Of a stretch of 64,000 nt of DNA, positions 44,298-56,785 are shown in pieces. A model generated the notes under the pieces. That model saw nothing but the letters and a program-made list of their open reading frames with translations. It had not been told where the DNA came from and did no database searches. The stretch spans positions 186,001-250,000 of the forward strand of contig CAOLHI010001826.1 of NCBI GenBank assembly GCA_948474755.1, given 5' to 3'. The position numbers and the translations under genes are program-made. This DNA comes from Ctenosaura bakeri. Its lineage: Eukaryota; Chordata; Lepidosauria; Squamata; Iguanidae. Positions within the stretch are counted from its first letter, which is position 1. Every line of letters starts with the position of its first letter.

Positions 44298-44636
44298 TGG
44301 GAATGTTGTACAATGCTGCAATTCAACATGATTGTAATTTGTGTTTATGATGACGTAACTATCAGGATGTCAGCCAACATCTCTGGTGCTCCCCTGATTG
44401 TGGGTCACATTGAGAACAGGCAGCTGGAGGGACCCCTTGGGGGTCTACCACAACTGCTTCCCTCAATCCACCCCATGAGCGGAAGAGTACTGCATTTCCC
44501 ACTGTCTCAACCCAGGATCAAAAATCCAATTTACAACGTAACTATTGAATAGGATGGCAGGCTATTTTGTAAAGATTATACTACTGATAATATATGAACA
44601 ATCCAGAAAGATTAAAATAATCTGTAGCCAGATATA

Positions 44637-44720
44637 CAGTCCTCCCTCCAAATTTGAGGGTTTGACTTTTTTGAATTTGACTATTTGCAAAGCGTGTGTG
44701 TGCCTTCCCTGCATTCTCTT
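44637..44720. mobile_element. Tigger-like mariner element, left end only
   Basis: Begins after a TA with CAGTCCTCCCTCCAAATTTG and continues GACTTTTTTGAATTTGACTA, matching the left end of the complete element at 50068. No matching right end found nearby. Confidence 0.45.
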
Positions 44721-45073
44721 CCTCCCATTCCCTTGCATTTTGTTGGGTGCAGAAAAGGAAGGTGTGATGAAGCCCAAAGGGAGGGGCACGGTAACATTGC
44801 TACATAGCGACTAGGAGGGGTTTAAACTGATTGGCTGGTCAAATGGAACCTGGAGAGCTTGAGGGAGGGGTGAACCAGGGGAGGGGGAAGAAAAGAATGG
44901 AAATTTAATTGCCAAAAGGAGTTAGTAGAGAGGAGTCAGTAGAGAAGTAGGGAAGAAGAGCTCTGTGTTAGAGAGAACTGAGAAATAGGGTGTATGAGAG
45001 ACAGTCAATGAACTAAGCAGAGAGAGAGAGACAGAGACAGAGAGAGAAGAGTGTGCTGTTTTATAAACATTTA

Positions 45074-45273
45074 GGGCCTTTCTGCATTACCCTGTTATAG
45101 TGCTATTATTCCACTTTCAACATCCTTTGGAATCCTGGGGTTTGTAGTTTGGTGGGGGAGCATTTAGAATTCTCAGCCAGAGAGCTCTTTGGCCTCAACT
45201 ACAAACCCCAGAATTCCACAGGATGTTGAAAGTGGAATAATAGCACTATAACAGTGTAAGTGCGGAAAGGCCC
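45074..45273. mobile_element. Short palindromic Harbinger-like MITE
   Basis: 200 bp, ends GGGCCTTTCTGCATTAC and GTAAGTGCGGAAAGGCCC, arms TTCCACTTTCAACATCCT and GGATGTTGAAAGTGGAATAA. Direct TTA triplets at 45071-45073 and 45274-45276, the classic Harbinger target. Confidence 0.85.
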
Positions 45274-45710
45274 TTAGTTACAAACAATTTTAAGTAACAG
45301 TGTTGCAATAAATGTTTGACTTTCTGTTTTCCTTAAAACAGTCTCACAGAGTAGTGTTCTACATCCTGGAGCATACACGTTACCAATAGTACCATTTTTA
45401 CCATAGTTCCAATAGTACCACGGTCACTGAAGAAATAAATCACGGCTTGTCCTTACATCTGAAAAGGCGCAGATTTAAGGAAGACAGTAAAGGGGGAAGT
45501 CTTGGAAGGAGAAGCCAAGAGGGGAGAAGAGAGAAGAGGGAGCTGCGTTCTTCTCATAGCCCTGGCTAAATCCAGAGATCCCCCTGGCTGTTCAGACTTG
45601 AGCATAAAGAGGTGTCGGGTGGGGCAGGCCTTGAGTGAGGCTGGGTGCTTCACTTTTGACAAAAGGCAAGCACCTAGACAAAAGGCAAGGAGATTGAGGG
45701 GAGGCACACA

Positions 45711-46020
45711 TGAGCCTTCCTTCTCCCCTCTTGAGTTCCCCCATCCTATTCCCTTGCCTCTAGCCCTGGTGCTGAGAGCTCATGCTGAGGCAAAAGGCAA
45801 GAGAATGGAGTGGGGAGGGAACTGGCATCAACCTTCCTTCTCCCCTCCAGAGGTTGCCCTTCCATTTCCTTGCTACTGGCCTTGGTGCTGAGAACTCATG
45901 CCAAGGCAAAAGGCAAGGGAATGGGGGTGGGAAGGTTTCCACGAGCCTTTCTTCTCCCCTCTGGAACTCCCTTCAGTTTCCTCGAGTCTCACCCCAGTGT
46001 GCAAAAGGCAAGGGAATGGG
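45711..46020. repeat. Minisatellite, about 113-119 bp unit, roughly three copies
   Basis: The unit starts near 45711, 45829 and 45943. Each copy carries CCTTCCTTCTCCCCTC, a CCCTTGCC-type segment, GGTGCTGAGAGCTCATGC (or close) and GGCAAAAGGCAAGGGAATGG. An earlier partial AAAGGCAAG block lies at 45660-45690. Open frames across it are stop-poor repeat frames. Confidence 0.8.
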
Positions 46021-46871
46021 AGGGGAATCATAGGTGGGGGAGTTATTCATGGTCTTTCCACTTTCACAAGGGTTCTGTGCCCTGAACCCTCACAAAGGTG
46101 GAAGAGCCACTGTATAGGGTTTAGATCGGGGTGGGAAACATATCTTTATAGATGTTAATGGATTGTGGCTCCTAGCAATTCTACCGAGCATAGCCAATTT
46201 GCCACACAATCATTTTTATTAACCTTACTTCTGTGGTAGAAAGAAAAGTATGCAAGCTTTGGAGATAACATCATATAAGGTAAGCAATTTACATGCTTGC
46301 CAGTCACCCCCAATGGAAACTGCTGCATTAAAAGTTAAGCAACTTTAGATACTTTAAATTCTGTAGTCAGATTCTAGTAGGATTCCTGATAATGACCACT
46401 TATGACTGATTAAACACAGATAGGTTCTGCTTTTCTTAATTACCTACCACTTGTATTTTCATTAATTATAAGTTTAAATGGCTTGAAGCTATTTAACACA
46501 TCAACGACCCTCTTTTGCCCTTTATACCAAAGATTCGTGGTCTGTGACTATCTTATTTTTCCTTGGAAAGAATGAAACAAAACTGTACTTTCTACTCCAA
46601 GTATACAATATGAGGAAACACATGTGGGAAAAAGCAACTGTCCAACCTATCAGGTTTTCCATAATCTAAAGCTCAAAAAAAGAAGAACTGCACGTAATTG
46701 AACTTGGTAGCTGAAGAGAAGACATGAAAGTAAACTACTATTCTAGTGCAGTCTGTGCATTTCTCCAAATCAATGTAACTGTAGGGGTGGGGAGCTCATA
46801 TAAGAGAGAGTTCTGCTGCTTATAGAAAACATGTCAAACACATGAAGGGGAAAAAAAGTGTTAGCTTCATA

Positions 46872-47640
46872 AATCACAGAATCATACAATCTCAGAGGTA
46901 GAAGGAACCGCAGCAGCCATCTAGTCCAACTTCCTGCCATGCAGGATCACATAGTTAAGGTATTCCTGAGAAATGCTCAACCAACCTCTGTTTTAAGACT
47001 TCCAACAAAATAGAGGCCCTTTCCACACAGGGTTAAAAAAACGGTGTAGAGCGACCTCTGATGGAGGTCGTCTACACCGTAACGTGGATTGGGGCCGACT
47101 ACTTTTGTGTAGTTCCACACCCCAATCCACGCAGGGGCGACTGGAAGTGGCGGCGCCGTGTGCTTTTTGAAAACCACTTGTCTTGTGGTTTTTAAAAAGC
47201 ACGGACGTGCAGCCTCGTGCAGCCCCGTCGCAGCGCTCAGTGTGGATTTGCAGGCGCACGCAAGTGCGCACTTACAGACCAGCCGGGGGGCGGGCTTCCG
47301 GCTGGCAAGCTTCTCCGGTTGGCGGAGAGCCTCCGCCAGCCGGAAGCCGCCATTTTGGATGCTGCGGGACTCCGCAGGACGCCGTCGCGTGTGGAGCAGT
47401 GAACTCGCGCTGCTCCACGTTGCAATGGCTCCAGGTAAGCTCCGTTTTGGCATGTTTTCAGGCGTGGCTTCCTCCGCGTGTGGAAAGGGCCAGAGTCTCT
47501 TATCCTCTGAGGCAATGTATTTTACTGTCAAACAGTTCTTAGAGTGTTTAAGGATTTTCTGTCTTTAAACATACTTTCTGTCCAAACCCACCTGGAGCTT
47601 TATAATTGAACAAACTGAAGCGGTTGACAAAATTACCATG
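46872..47640 (-). repeat. CR1 LINE 3' fragment interrupted by a CpG-rich element
   Basis: Left part (46872-47014): ATCACAGAATCATACAATC, CATCTAGTCCAACTTCCTGC, TTTTAAGACTTCCAACA. Right part (from 47492): TCCTCTGAGGCAATGTATTT, TACTGTCAAACAGTTCTTAG. Together these give the usual CR1-type 3' region on the minus strand. The join falls exactly at the element listed at 47015-47491. Confidence 0.75.
47015..47491. mobile_element. 477-bp CpG-rich, five-hairpin Harbinger-like MITE
   Basis: Ends GGCCCTTTCCACAC and GTGTGGAAAGGGCC are perfect inverted repeats; AGA is duplicated at 47012-47014 and 47492-47494. The interior is a row of stems: 47041-47058 with 47064-47080; 47083-47094 with 47120-47131; 47160-47177 with 47185-47202; 47293-47306 with 47335-47348; 47391-47399 with 47410-47418. 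Minus- and plus-strand frames of 90-184 codons across it are by-products of GC richness. Its insertion in a CR1 tail proves mobility. Confidence 0.85.
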
Positions 47641-49692
47641 TTCAGTTTCTGATCGAATATATTACAGATTCTAGACTGGATGGCTTCTTGTAGACTTCCA
47701 AATGGTATTGGATTGCAGCTCCCATAATCTCTCACCAGTGGCTGTGCTAGCTAGGGGTTGATGAGAACTGCATTTCAACAGCACAAGCAGCCAATCCAGG
47801 CTTGGACTGATATCCTTTCATTACCTCCATACAAACAATAGGATAATGATCAAGGGCAATGATTTGGTCAAAGTAACAAGCTGGAAGCCCTCCTTTCATG
47901 CATTACTGGAGAGCACAAACCTTGGTGATCTCTGCATTTAGCACATAAGACAATAAGCCAGCCAAATTTTGCTCTGGTTCTTAGCCCCAGGATGGTTGTC
48001 ATTATTGTTTCACACATTTGAATGAAGTGAGATGGACATATGTGAAAAATTCACACACCTCCCCTGCAAAAAAACAGGAATATTTGGACCTGATTCTATT
48101 CATCTGGGTTGAGTCTATATATCTTTCTGATTTAACAATTACATTGATTAATCTCAATTTATCTCTTTATTGAATTCTCAGGAAAAAGGGGGAAAGTGAC
48201 AGAACCAGGCATATAATACAATGAAGACAAAAATATACTAATTCAAATATTACGGAAGCATGCTTTAAGTGTTACTATTCAAATTATGCCAATTTTCTAT
48301 ACTGGAGAGGGTTGGGACCCATTTAAAATAAGGGCAGAAGAGAAGGAAGGAGGGAGTACTAAACTCTTCCCCTTCCCACTTTCCTTCCTGAAACTGCCTC
48401 TTCTGTCCAGCTGTTTTTCCTCCTGTGAAGGTATTTCCAGCCTTGGAGCCAGGCCAGTAGAAAAACAGCAGTCCTCTCTTTGGGAGAATCTTTCTGAGCA
48501 TCTGTCTAAACACAAACAGAGAGAGAAAGAAAGAGAGAAAGGGGGGGGGAGATAAAATTGACACAATTTCCACAACAAGCTCATCATGTATTGTTATATT
48601 TATCTTGTCAATTATCTGTGTTAAAAGACAGATATTATTGTATCAATACATAAAGGAGCTTTTAAGTTTAACATCTAGATCCAATACAGATTCTTTTTTC
48701 TTTTTTTAAAAAAATTAAGTCCCACTGAGTTTAATGAGACTTATTCCAAAGCAAGTATGCTTTGGATTATGTTTTGACTGGAGAGAAACCAAATCTCTCT
48801 TACTGTGCTTTGTGAGCTGAATTCTACATAGGTATCAACTCTGTTTTCTCCACAAGCCTTTTTTTTAAATAGGAAGAAAAGCTCCTAGTTAACACTTGTG
48901 GTTCATGACTTCATCAGAACTTGGAAGTAACTATTTATGGATAACTGAATTGACTGGAATTAATTCATTGGTCAAGTAATGACAGCAAGGTAAGCACAAC
49001 ACATTGTGATTGTAAATTAAGAAAGGATGATGTTATGCTATCTGTAGTGAAACCCTTTTAGTTGTCTTTTTATATTACAGATGTGGGGCTTCATTAAACA
49101 GTCATGCTACTGCTCACAGCAATGGGCCTTCAGTAGATTATGAAAGGAACAGAATGAGGATGTCTTTCATATCATGCATAAAGAACTTGTAGCATTCAAG
49201 TATACTTATTAGAAACAAACTTAGAAGCCTCTATGACAGTTACTTCTGAGTAATGAGGGTTACTTTTTAAAAACACAATAGTACCTCACCACAATGCCTC
49301 TTGTAAGATAACTGTAACTAATTACTTTTAAAAGTACTTCCCCAAGCTCTAGATTTCATGAGCCATACATTTTACGAACCAAAGGAAAGCGTTCAAATTA
49401 TATTTCAGACTGGACCAAGTTTGAGAATTTGTTGACATGAAAGTGAAAGAAAACAGTCAGAGAGAAAATCACTTGAACAGCAAGCAATTTATTTGGTTAT
49501 CAAGACCACAAACATGGAAATGATTTTTATTTCAACACAAACTGATAGACTTCTTACTAGCAATTTATACCTGTGGCTATCATATTTTCTGACCATCATT
49601 TCCTGAAATAAACAGTGAAATCCTATGTCTATTTACTTAGAAGTAAATCACTCTACGTTCAATATAGGCATCTTCTCTTGAAGTGCATTTAG
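47641..49692. other. Noncoding flank
   Basis: Contains an old palindromic element remnant at about 47690-47810 (GGATTGCAGCTCCCATAATC, GGCTGTGCTAGCTAGGGG). Otherwise nothing recognised. Confidence 0.55.
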
Positions 49693-49872
49693 GGCCATTT
49701 CCGCACGAGTCTGTTATAGCGCGATGATTCCACTTTCAACCTCCTATGGAATCCTGGGGTTTGCAGTTTCGGGAGGGGCTGACCGGCCCCTCCTGAAACT
49801 GCAAACCCCAGGATTCCATAGGAGGTTGAAAGTGGAATCATCGTGCTATAACAGACTCGTGCGGAAATGGCC
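49693..49872. mobile_element. Short palindromic Harbinger-like MITE, best preserved copy
   Basis: 180 bp. Arms pair almost perfectly over the whole length: GGCCATTTCCGCACGAGTCT at the left end is the exact complement of the right end. TAG is duplicated at 49690-49692 and 49873-49875. CpGs still intact at both ends suggest this is the youngest copy in the window. Confidence 0.9.
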
Positions 49873-50067
49873 TAGGATTGCAATCTTCAACAAGTAATGT
49901 GTTACTAGGATTTACTTTAGATATTGCATTTCATTTTAAATGTACTCTGTACTCATGACAGAACAGTCAAATATATTTGCAGAACTCCGGGCTACAATGC
50001 CAGGAATGAGAAAGACACACAGTGGGACACTGATTACTAGAACAGATAAATAGATAAGAAGTAAATA

Positions 50068-50535
50068 GTTGGCCCTCCACATATGCGAGTTCAACTTTCA
50101 CAGATTTGATTATTTGTGAGTTTCTCCAACCCTTGCTTCCCTACCTCATAAGCATCTTTTCTGGGGGAACGCTCCCTCTCAAGAGCTCCAATCAGGTCAC
50201 ACAGCCTTTTAAAAAACCCATCTCCGGTCCTCCTCCTTCTCTTCCAACAGCCACTGCCTGGCCAGCTCACAGCCCAATTTTTCAGCACCACAAATCTCTC
50301 GCAGTGGATCCCCACACCCAAGAAAGGAAATGGGTGAGAGAGGAAGCATAGGGCCACCATGCCCAACCCCTTTCCCTCTCCTTTGCCTGACCTGGTTTGG
50401 ATGCTGGGTGCCTGCCTTCCCCATCATGCCTTAGCCCCCTTCCCATAGACTTATGCACACACTTTGATATTTGCAGTTTTTCCGCTTTTGTGGGGGCCCT
50501 GCACCTCTAGCCCTAGCGAATGTGAGGGCTGACTG
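50068..50535. mobile_element. Tigger-like (Tc1/mariner) non-autonomous element
   Basis: Ends GTTGGCCCTCCACATATGCG and GAATGTGAGGGCTGACTG form an imperfect terminal inverted repeat flanked by TA on both sides (50066-50067, 50536-50537). The sub-terminal GATTTGATTATTTG and TTGATATTTGCAGTTTTTCC are of the Tigger/pogo MITE kind. No transposase frame. Confidence 0.7.
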
Positions 50536-51569
50536 TACGGGTTTTTCTTCCTAAGGAGTTTTTAGCTCAGTTTCAAACATCAAGTGACACTTCTCTGTCT
50601 AAGCTGTGCTTCAGACCAGAGGAAAGAGAAATAATGAGAGATTCCCCCCAATGTTTTGTGAAGCAAACCACCTCCTTGGGACCACACTGCAAATGTGGGT
50701 GGTGGGTGGGGGAGCTAACAATAAATCTAGAACTGTCAATGACATCAGCCTTCAACAGTTGTCCCAGCGCTCACTCCCAGCTGCCTCACAGTGAGACAGT
50801 GCAGCCTCCTCCTCTACCCTCGAATACGAAAAGTGACAGTGGGTCAGGTGTAACAAACACTTTCTGTCCAGGACACAGTAGGCCTATTTTTCAAGTAGGA
50901 AATGAGATACCATCTAGTTGGTGGAAGCTCTCCTATCTGTGTTTTTTGGAGGAAGATCATGGGCAGGAAGAAGATGCCTGTGCCAGACACTGACATCCTC
51001 AAGTGACTTTCTCAGGCCCTGCTGACGGCTCGGCCTCAATTCTCCATGGCTGCTGAGGCAGAAAATCCTCATCACCCCCTCCTTCTGCTCCCCCTTATTA
51101 TTCCAGGCAGACGCACTTCCGCAGCCCAGTAAAGACTCGGCACTCACAGTGGCGGGGGGGTGGCTTGGCCAGGTGCCTGGCATGCATGAGCTAGGGGCTG
51201 CTTCTTAAAACTTGACAGCTAGGAGCAAAGTTATCCTCTTCCTGCTTACACCTGCCCACCCTACAGAGCTAAGAAGAAATGACCCCCTCCCGAATATGAG
51301 GTGGCTGGACTATGCACCACAGATGTCCCCCTTGCATGTGCCTTTGCCCTATCTGCCTAAAAAATTCCCTTAGCAGATGCTGCAAGCCCCCAGGCAGCCA
51401 GGAAACTGCCCAAGAGTCAGGAGCGGCTGGCAGGGGCTGCTGTGCTAACAAAGGCAACGGCAAATCCAAGGACAAAACATAATGTCCTTCAAGGGAGCAA
51501 GTGAAAGTGTCTGGCAGTGACTTGCACTGGGAGTGGGTGGGTGGGAAACGGCCCCCTCAAAAGAATAAC

Positions 51570-51604
51570 CACACACACACACACACACACACACAGAGAG
51601 AGAG
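51570..51604. repeat. Microsatellite (CA)n(GA)n
   Basis: About twelve CA units passing directly into five GA units. Confidence 0.95.
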
Positions 51605-52793
51605 CTCAGCCAGCGTCAGGGCAGTAAAGGGAATTTGTGAATGAATCTGACCACAAGGGGAAAAGGCAGCTGCTTCAAGAGAGCCCAACACCTTCTTACT
51701 TTATGAGAAGCATCCTTTCTTGTGTCTTCTGAAAACTTATGGCAACCCTAAGGCAAACTTATCACAGTGTTTTCTTGGCTGCAAGTAAGACAAGAATTCT
51801 GCACCCTCCATGAAATCTTCTGACAGTTCCCAAATTCCTAGCATTGCAGTAACTTAAACATTCAGTTCAACATTTAGAAATTTAAGCATCCAAAGAAAAG
51901 GGACAGGCAAAGCTACCAAGAGAGTGGGAACATAGCAGAGGGGGGGGGTCAGAACTCTTTCTTGGGGGATAAAACCCACATTTTGCCCCTCGGGAGCTAA
52001 ACCTCTAAGCATACACCTGCCACTGTCTAGCTCCTATCTCACTGTAGGGCAAGCTAGGGGAATGCTGGAGCTGGCAAGAGCTCAAATATTGCCCATCCAG
52101 ACACAGGAAGCAGTAGGACAGAGCTATTTTTCTTAGATTCAGCTCCCTTTCTCTCCTTTCTGGTATTTGCAGGCCACACTAACATGGTTCCATTTGCAAA
52201 GAAAAACAAAACAACACCAGATTTTGAATCATCTAAAAATGTCCTTGTGAACATCCAAGATTGCTAACCTTTCCCTACCACCACCACCACCAGACTCCTA
52301 AAAATTCTTCTGTCACCTGTTAGTTGAAAGCTTCTCCCACTCCTGCTGGAGAAGTGTTATATCAGCTTTCTATGTGGATCAGTTACCAAATCTCAACAAG
52401 AACCAAAACAACATGCTCCAAAACTTGGCTCCATAGCAAAGCGCCCAGCAGTAGACCCACACTGAAATAGACAGCTGTTTTCCATCTACCCCTCCACTTC
52501 ACTACTTTCTTCTTATCTCTCTCGGTACTCTGCAAAAGTGATGAAAGAATATTGACATAGCTATGCTTTCAAGATACATACACATGAATTTTGCTCTGTG
52601 AAACCATACTCTGCCTTAGTCTCCCCATGTTCCCCCCCAAATATTTCTGAACAGCAATTCACCTCAGTTCTCCATTCCCTGGGCTAAACCAGTTCTCTTC
52701 CCTATCTAACAGACTTTTTACCAGATACTGCTCAGCATATGGAAGAAGTCTCAATGTTAGCACAATACATGGACTTTACTCTATAGAGACCAG

Positions 52794-52829
<36 letters not shown>

Positions 52830-52830
52830 G
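52794..52830. repeat. Microsatellite (GACA)n
   Basis: Nine uninterrupted tetramers. Produces an artefactual Cys-Leu-Ser-Val repeat frame on the minus strand. Confidence 0.95.
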
Positions 52831-55800
52831 CCTGCCCTTAGGTAGGAAGGAGCAGCAGGATTTGTCTTGTAAGAATAAGGCATCATGGTCTGGGCACAGC
52901 AACATGGATCAGAGACATATAATTCATATTTTAGTTTTGGTTCTGAAAATAGGAAAACACCCTCTCCAACTCCCATGCTGATATGCTGGAAAGTAACTGC
53001 TGCAATTTGGGGGCAGGAATCCTGTGTAAGTTAAACTATGTTTTTTTAATTTTGTTTTTCTGGGCATCTATTCCACTTTTCTCTCTTCACTGCCCATCGT
53101 CAGTTTTAAAACTGGACACACTTCCCCTTCAGATAGGGCACTAAGATGAACTGTACAGTTCTGAAGGAATAGTTCTTTGAATGGCTGAGGGAAGTATCTT
53201 TCATCGTATCAATGATGGAGAGAAATGTAGGAGACAGTAATAATGTGTAATTGTAAATCAATAAAAATTCTTCCCTATAATATTGATTGTGTGGAAGTGT
53301 TTTTAAATGAGATAAACATAAGCAGATAAGACAAGAAATAACTGGTACTGTTTAAGTAATAATAAATTGAAGAAAAAAAGAAGAGACAGTGATAGTTTTC
53401 TAATTCATCTTATGCGTGCTGCTGGGCTCTGGATTCAAAGCAGGGCACGATGCAGTCCCCAATATAGTAAAAACAAGACTGTAGCATATAGGTACTTCAG
53501 GGCAGCTAAAGTCAGAGTGCTGATACCAAACAAATGCAAGCAGAAACTCCTTATGCCTGTTTGGGGGAATAGAAGGGCTGGCCCAGAGAACTTAGTAAAC
53601 TAGTGAGTGTTCATTCAGTTATGAATAAATAACGCAATTCAGCAATGAATCAGCAGTTCTCCACTGTAGGTGTTACCCAGTCCTCCAGTTGCCCTATCTT
53701 CCTTCTCCTTACTTTCCTGATGGAATGGTTCCTTCTTTTTATTTTCCACACTGGGTTTTTGGAAGCAGCAAGTACACCTTAACTATAGTAGCAGGAATAC
53801 TCTGCACTGCTATATCCCCCAGTAATTGATAAAGTTGGGCAGAAGTCAGAAAAAGAGAGAGAAAAGAGAGATAAGGATCCTGTTGTACCACACTCCCTTG
53901 TAAACTTGGCTTTTGAAACACTGGTAAATTCCACAAGACAGATACAAGTACTGGCTAATGGACAGTTGAATGACAGGGCTGGCATAGGTGACCACTCTTA
54001 CGGCTCTCAGTCCAGCTTGCTCTGTCTCCCCATGGGCTCAGAAACTGTAATTTTCCAGTGTCAGAGATGTGCAGGCAAAGCCACTTTGGAGACTAAAGTT
54101 GTCACTTCTGGGTGTAAAGGAGGTGCTGGGTCATTGTAATTATCCACCTAAAACAGCAGGCCTCTGGGCATTATTGACAGCTACTGGACAGAAAGAACAT
54201 CCTTGCATTCCAAAAAGTAATACAGGACAGAAGTTATGACATCCCAAATGCCTTTCTTTTTCCATGCAGCTGCCTCTTCAATGCAAGTATATAATCATGG
54301 GACTGAGAAGTTCTGTACGTATATAGTTGTCCAGACCAGAGAATCAACTCCATGTAGTCCAGAGCAAATATTCCTCAGACCAATTTCAAGACACATTCTA
54401 GCTAGCTAGATGGGGAAACTGGAGGGTTAATCTTGCCTCCCTAAAAAAGGTCCAACTTCAAATTATTTGCTTGCCCACAACTGCTTTATTAATTTTGTTT
54501 TGCACAATCTGTGTTTAAACACCAGAAAAAGATCTTTTGAAAAGTATCGTATTTAGAGAGAGATGGAAGTATTTTCACAATAGAAGATTCTTAAAAGGAT
54601 GAGGGAGGATTTGTTTCTCATGGAAAATCCCAGCACAAGAACCAAAAGGGAGCTGGTGCTCACCTTGAAAAAGGAGCTACCTGGGAAGATAAAAGAGATG
54701 GACAGCAGGACATACCGAGAAGGGGATGGGGAGCAACAGGTTCTTACGTACTTCCAGCTACCCCTTTGTGTGTCTCTTCCTGGAAAACATTTGTGGTTCT
54801 CTGACCAGGACAGCCTGTGCCAGGGGCCCCCTTGTTTGTTTATTAAGGCACAGACCTTAGCAAACAGAGCAAGAGGAGGCCTTAGTAAGGAATGTGCCCC
54901 ATAATAATGATCATGATGATGATGAAACCCCCAAAGGAAAGGATTTGAGGGAAGAGGTGTCCCATTCCGTTGCGGAGCCTCAAGACGCTGCTGGCCTAAT
55001 ATGCGATTCCTATATTGGGAGAGGCGATTAGTGGTTGATGGATTTAGGCTGCTATTTCAATTATGTCTAGGAAGCTCAGCAAGAGGATTAGCATCTTTCC
55101 TACAGTCAGAAAACTCCAGGTGGCTGCTCCAGTGACCTACAGACACCACACATTCTGCATGGGACCAGCTAAAGGCTTCTGCATTGGGTAATGGGAAGGG
55201 GCTGCAAGTTAGAACTTAAAGACATTTCTGATTTGCTCTGCCATGTCCCCGTCTTGTCTTATGTGGCTTATGAAAACATCTTCTAAAACTGCACTTGGCT
55301 TCTAGCAGTTGAAAACAACAGAGCCTTCTGGCACCCTAAACACTAACAGATTTATTACAGCCTACTCTGTCAGACACAGGAAGTGTCTTCTTGAGTCATA
55401 GGTACATACGTATATGATGGGGGGAAGGGGAGAAATGAAATGCAGGAGGTATAGGCATTGATAATCCTGAAATCAACAATGGCTATTTACAACACAGCTA
55501 TTGTCAAGGCTGCAGTGCTCACTGCTTTACATTCTATCATCCTCACCCATATGCTAGGGCATAAAATATTATTGGGAAATGATTCTGGAAGCACAATTGC
55601 AGCCAGAGTACAGAGCGACAGCATAAAAGCTTTGTTAAAAGAAGGCAAGAATGCACAGCATGCATGCAAGGAGTGCTATGATGCATTGCAACAGGAGCAG
55701 TGCTCTTTGTGTTTGTGCATGTGCAAGCATGCGCACATATTTACAGGCCCTCTGGGATGCTTCCAAAAGCAGCATGTGCACTCTAAAGTAGCCTTCTGCC

Positions 55801-56755
55801 AAGGAAATATGTGAAGCTGAGTAGTCTCAGTCTCTCTCTCTCTTTCACACACACACACACTCACACACATGCACGCACACCATTCCTCATCCAGAATGAG
55901 CCAATTTGGGTTGCAAGACAACACAAATCAGTCATGGAATGTCCTGTGTGTGTGTATATATATGAGACATGGGTATGTCACAAACTGAACTGCATTATGC
56001 TGCATACAAGAAAGCAAGAATGAGATTGCTGTCTAATGGCACAAGGAGTCCCACTCAGACAATGTAAAAAAAAAGCCTAATGCAGTCTATGAGAAGAAAG
56101 ACGCAAATGAATGTACGAATGTGCCCATGAAATCCTGCAGAAGAAAAGACCCTGTGCTCTTTGTGTATAGAATCTCACGGAGCATGTGTGTGTGTGTGTG
56201 TGTATGTTGAAGCTATCTCTGTTCTCCTTCGCCCACATGTTCCAGGCCTGAAACTGGCACGGTGCCCCCTGGCTGGGGTGCAGGCTATTTCAGGCGTCTC
56301 CTGGGACCTTGTTCTCTGTAAATGTAGAAATCCAAAATACAAACAAAGTAGCGGCAAAGTGGAGCCAAACTTTTCCCACCTGCTGGAGTCTGCATGTTTC
56401 CCTGGCAATGCTTTGTGACCTTACAGCACTTTAGGGGAAACAATGTCACTTTTGATGAAGTATGATTGAAGAAGGGAACGTCCTATGCTGACTTTTTCCT
56501 GGGCTTTAGGGGGAGACAAAAGGGAGAGAAGCAAAGTGCAACAAGGTAGCAAAGCAGGCGTCCCAGTTCCAATGGTCAGCCCAAACCCCTGTATTTCCAT
56601 ATGTGCAGATACCGTATTAGCAGCACTAATAAGTCTGCAGTATAGTTGAGACCAGCAGCTTATGTCATTTTTCATCTTCACTGCTTCCAACAGTCATCAT
56701 CTGGACTGAGAGTAAACGCCGGTTATTTTGCCCAGGAAGCTTTCCCACCCTCCTG

Positions 56756-56785
56756 CTCTACCCCTCCTTATCAGGAGGGGTAGAG
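56756..56785. repeat. Perfect 13-bp inverted repeat with 4-nt loop
   Basis: CTCTACCCCTCCT, loop TATC, AGGAGGGGTAGAG. Stable stem, not followed by a T-run; no transposon ends seen around it. Confidence 0.8.

Noticed and set aside
45502..46158. Chain of overlapping frames, up to 129 codons
   Set aside because: Repeat frames of the minisatellite; no splice signals or known domain.
46977..47568. Several frames of 90-184 codons on both strands
   Set aside because: They lie inside the CpG-rich hairpin element at 47015-47491 and its CR1 flanks. Frames on both strands stay open because the sequence is palindromic and GC-rich; no domain similarity.
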